Source: DATIKM01 sp035477595
GTDB taxonomy: Bacteria > Armatimonadota > Chthonomonadetes > Chthonomonadales > CAJBBX01
DNA length: 13,929 nt
Direction: 5' to 3'
Assembly: GCA_035477595.1 (NCBI GenBank)
Contig: DATIKM010000155.1
Location: forward strand, 1 to 13,929
The translations under genes were made by a program, and so were the position numbers. Positions within the stretch are counted from its first letter, which is position 1. Every line of letters starts with the position of its first letter. The notes beneath the pieces are model-generated. The model was not told where the DNA came from. It ran no database searches and was given only the letters and a program-made list of their open reading frames with translations. Positions 13,520-13,929 of the stretch are shown piece after piece.

Positions 13520-13929
13520 ATGAGGAGGCTCGAAGGGGGCACGAGCCCATCGGCGCGGACGGTAGGAGGGACCTCCCGCGGAGCGGCGGGCACGGCGGGG
13601 GTGATCACGGGCGCGGGGGGCGCTGTGGTCTCGATCGCGCTGTTCGATGCGTTCGGCGTGGCTCGGTTCGCGGCGGGCCATGCGGCGACGCCGTGGCGGT
13701 GGATGCGGACCGGTGAGGAGGGCCTGGTCTCCTCCGGCGACGGGGAGTACCTGCCGCGGGTGGCGGCGTGGGTGGGGATGAAGAAGCCGCGGCCCCCATG
13801 GTGGCGGCGGATACGATTGCCGAGGTGGCCCAGGAGACCGGTGCCGAAGGCGCCGCAACTGCCGGAGGCGCCCCGGATACCGGACGTGTGCAGGGGCGCC
13901 AGGGCCAACTGCGAGCTCTGCCAGCATCA
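13520..13929 (+). CDS. Partial membrane protein of unknown function, cut by the window end
   Basis: The frame is open from a stop at 13388 through the last base, so the C-terminus is missing. From ATG 13520, 136 residues are visible: a Gly/Ser/Thr-rich N-terminus, one hydrophobic segment (about 23-46, GTAGVITGAGGAVVSIALFD), a Trp/Arg/Pro-rich region (WWRRIRLPRWPRRPVPK, 94-110), a proline-rich spacer, and C124, C131 and C134 followed by His (CELCQH), which could bind a metal. Codons are strongly G/C-ending, as expected for a real gene here. ATG 13400 is an alternative start that would add 40 plausible residues but overlaps the promoter; neither start has a good ribosome site. I do not recognise a family. 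Confidence 0.5.
   Translation, partial: MRRLEGGTSPSARTVGGTSRGAAGTAGVITGAGGAVVSIALFDAFGVARFAAGHAATPWRWMRTGEEGLVSSGDGEYLPRVAAWVGMKKPRPPWWRRIRLPRWPRRPVPKAPQLPEAPRIPDVCRGARANCELCQH

Noticed and set aside
13441..13716. Plus-strand frame starting at ATG 13441, 19 bases after the predicted transcription start
   Set aside because: The translation is Arg/Gly/His-rich and unlike a folded protein; the overlapping frame from 13520 has a membrane helix and better composition.

Overview
The window is a GC-rich (visibly about two-thirds G+C) stretch of bacterial chromosome, dense with genes and with mostly strong Shine-Dalgarno sites (AGGAGG type, GTG and ATG starts). A ParA/ParB pair with a perfect chromosomal-type parS site marks it as chromosomal and probably not far from the replication origin. 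Large secreted carbohydrate-active proteins, a TMTC-like membrane protein, a FlgM-like anti-sigma factor and a cyclic-di-GMP riboswitch fit a free-living, polysaccharide-degrading, probably motile bacterium. Armatimonadota or a similar lineage is my guess from gene content only; it is not proven by anything here.

Layout. 44-2413 (-): a secreted GH51 alpha-L-arabinofuranosidase. 2669-4321 (+): a multi-pass TMTC-like membrane protein with a C-terminal TPR. 4342-4371: two abutting palindromes, the first being a consensus parS, in the 60-bp gap between convergent genes. 4382-6023 (-): parB and parA, overlapping by 23 bases. 6154-6180: a GC-rich hairpin terminator. 6206-6517 (-): a FlgM-like gene preceded by a long structured leader (6518-6812) with a sigma-70-like promoter, an 18-bp dyad, a GEMM-I c-di-GMP riboswitch and a GC-rich hairpin before the ribosome-binding site. 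6828-7670 (-): an exported LolA/DUF2092-fold protein. 7790-8146 (-): a small DUF2283-like protein with its own clear promoter. 8238-11624 (-): a very large secreted double beta-helix (pectate-lyase-3 superfamily) protein. 11855-12844 (-): a short-form 6-phosphogluconate dehydrogenase. 12845-13519: a poorly coding stretch with several dyads, a 25-codon transposase N-terminal remnant and a strong outward-facing promoter. 13520-13929 (+): a membrane protein cut off by the window end.

How the parts work together. ParA, ParB and parS form a complete partition module. The GH51 enzyme and the beta-helix protein are both exported and point to plant cell-wall or other complex glycan degradation; 6-phosphogluconate dehydrogenase feeds the resulting sugars through the oxidative pentose phosphate route, though these genes are not obviously one operon. 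The most notable element is the c-di-GMP riboswitch on the FlgM-like gene, which would tie a second-messenger level to an anti-sigma-28 factor and thereby to motility gene expression. I see no CRISPR array, tRNA, rRNA or intact insertion sequence.
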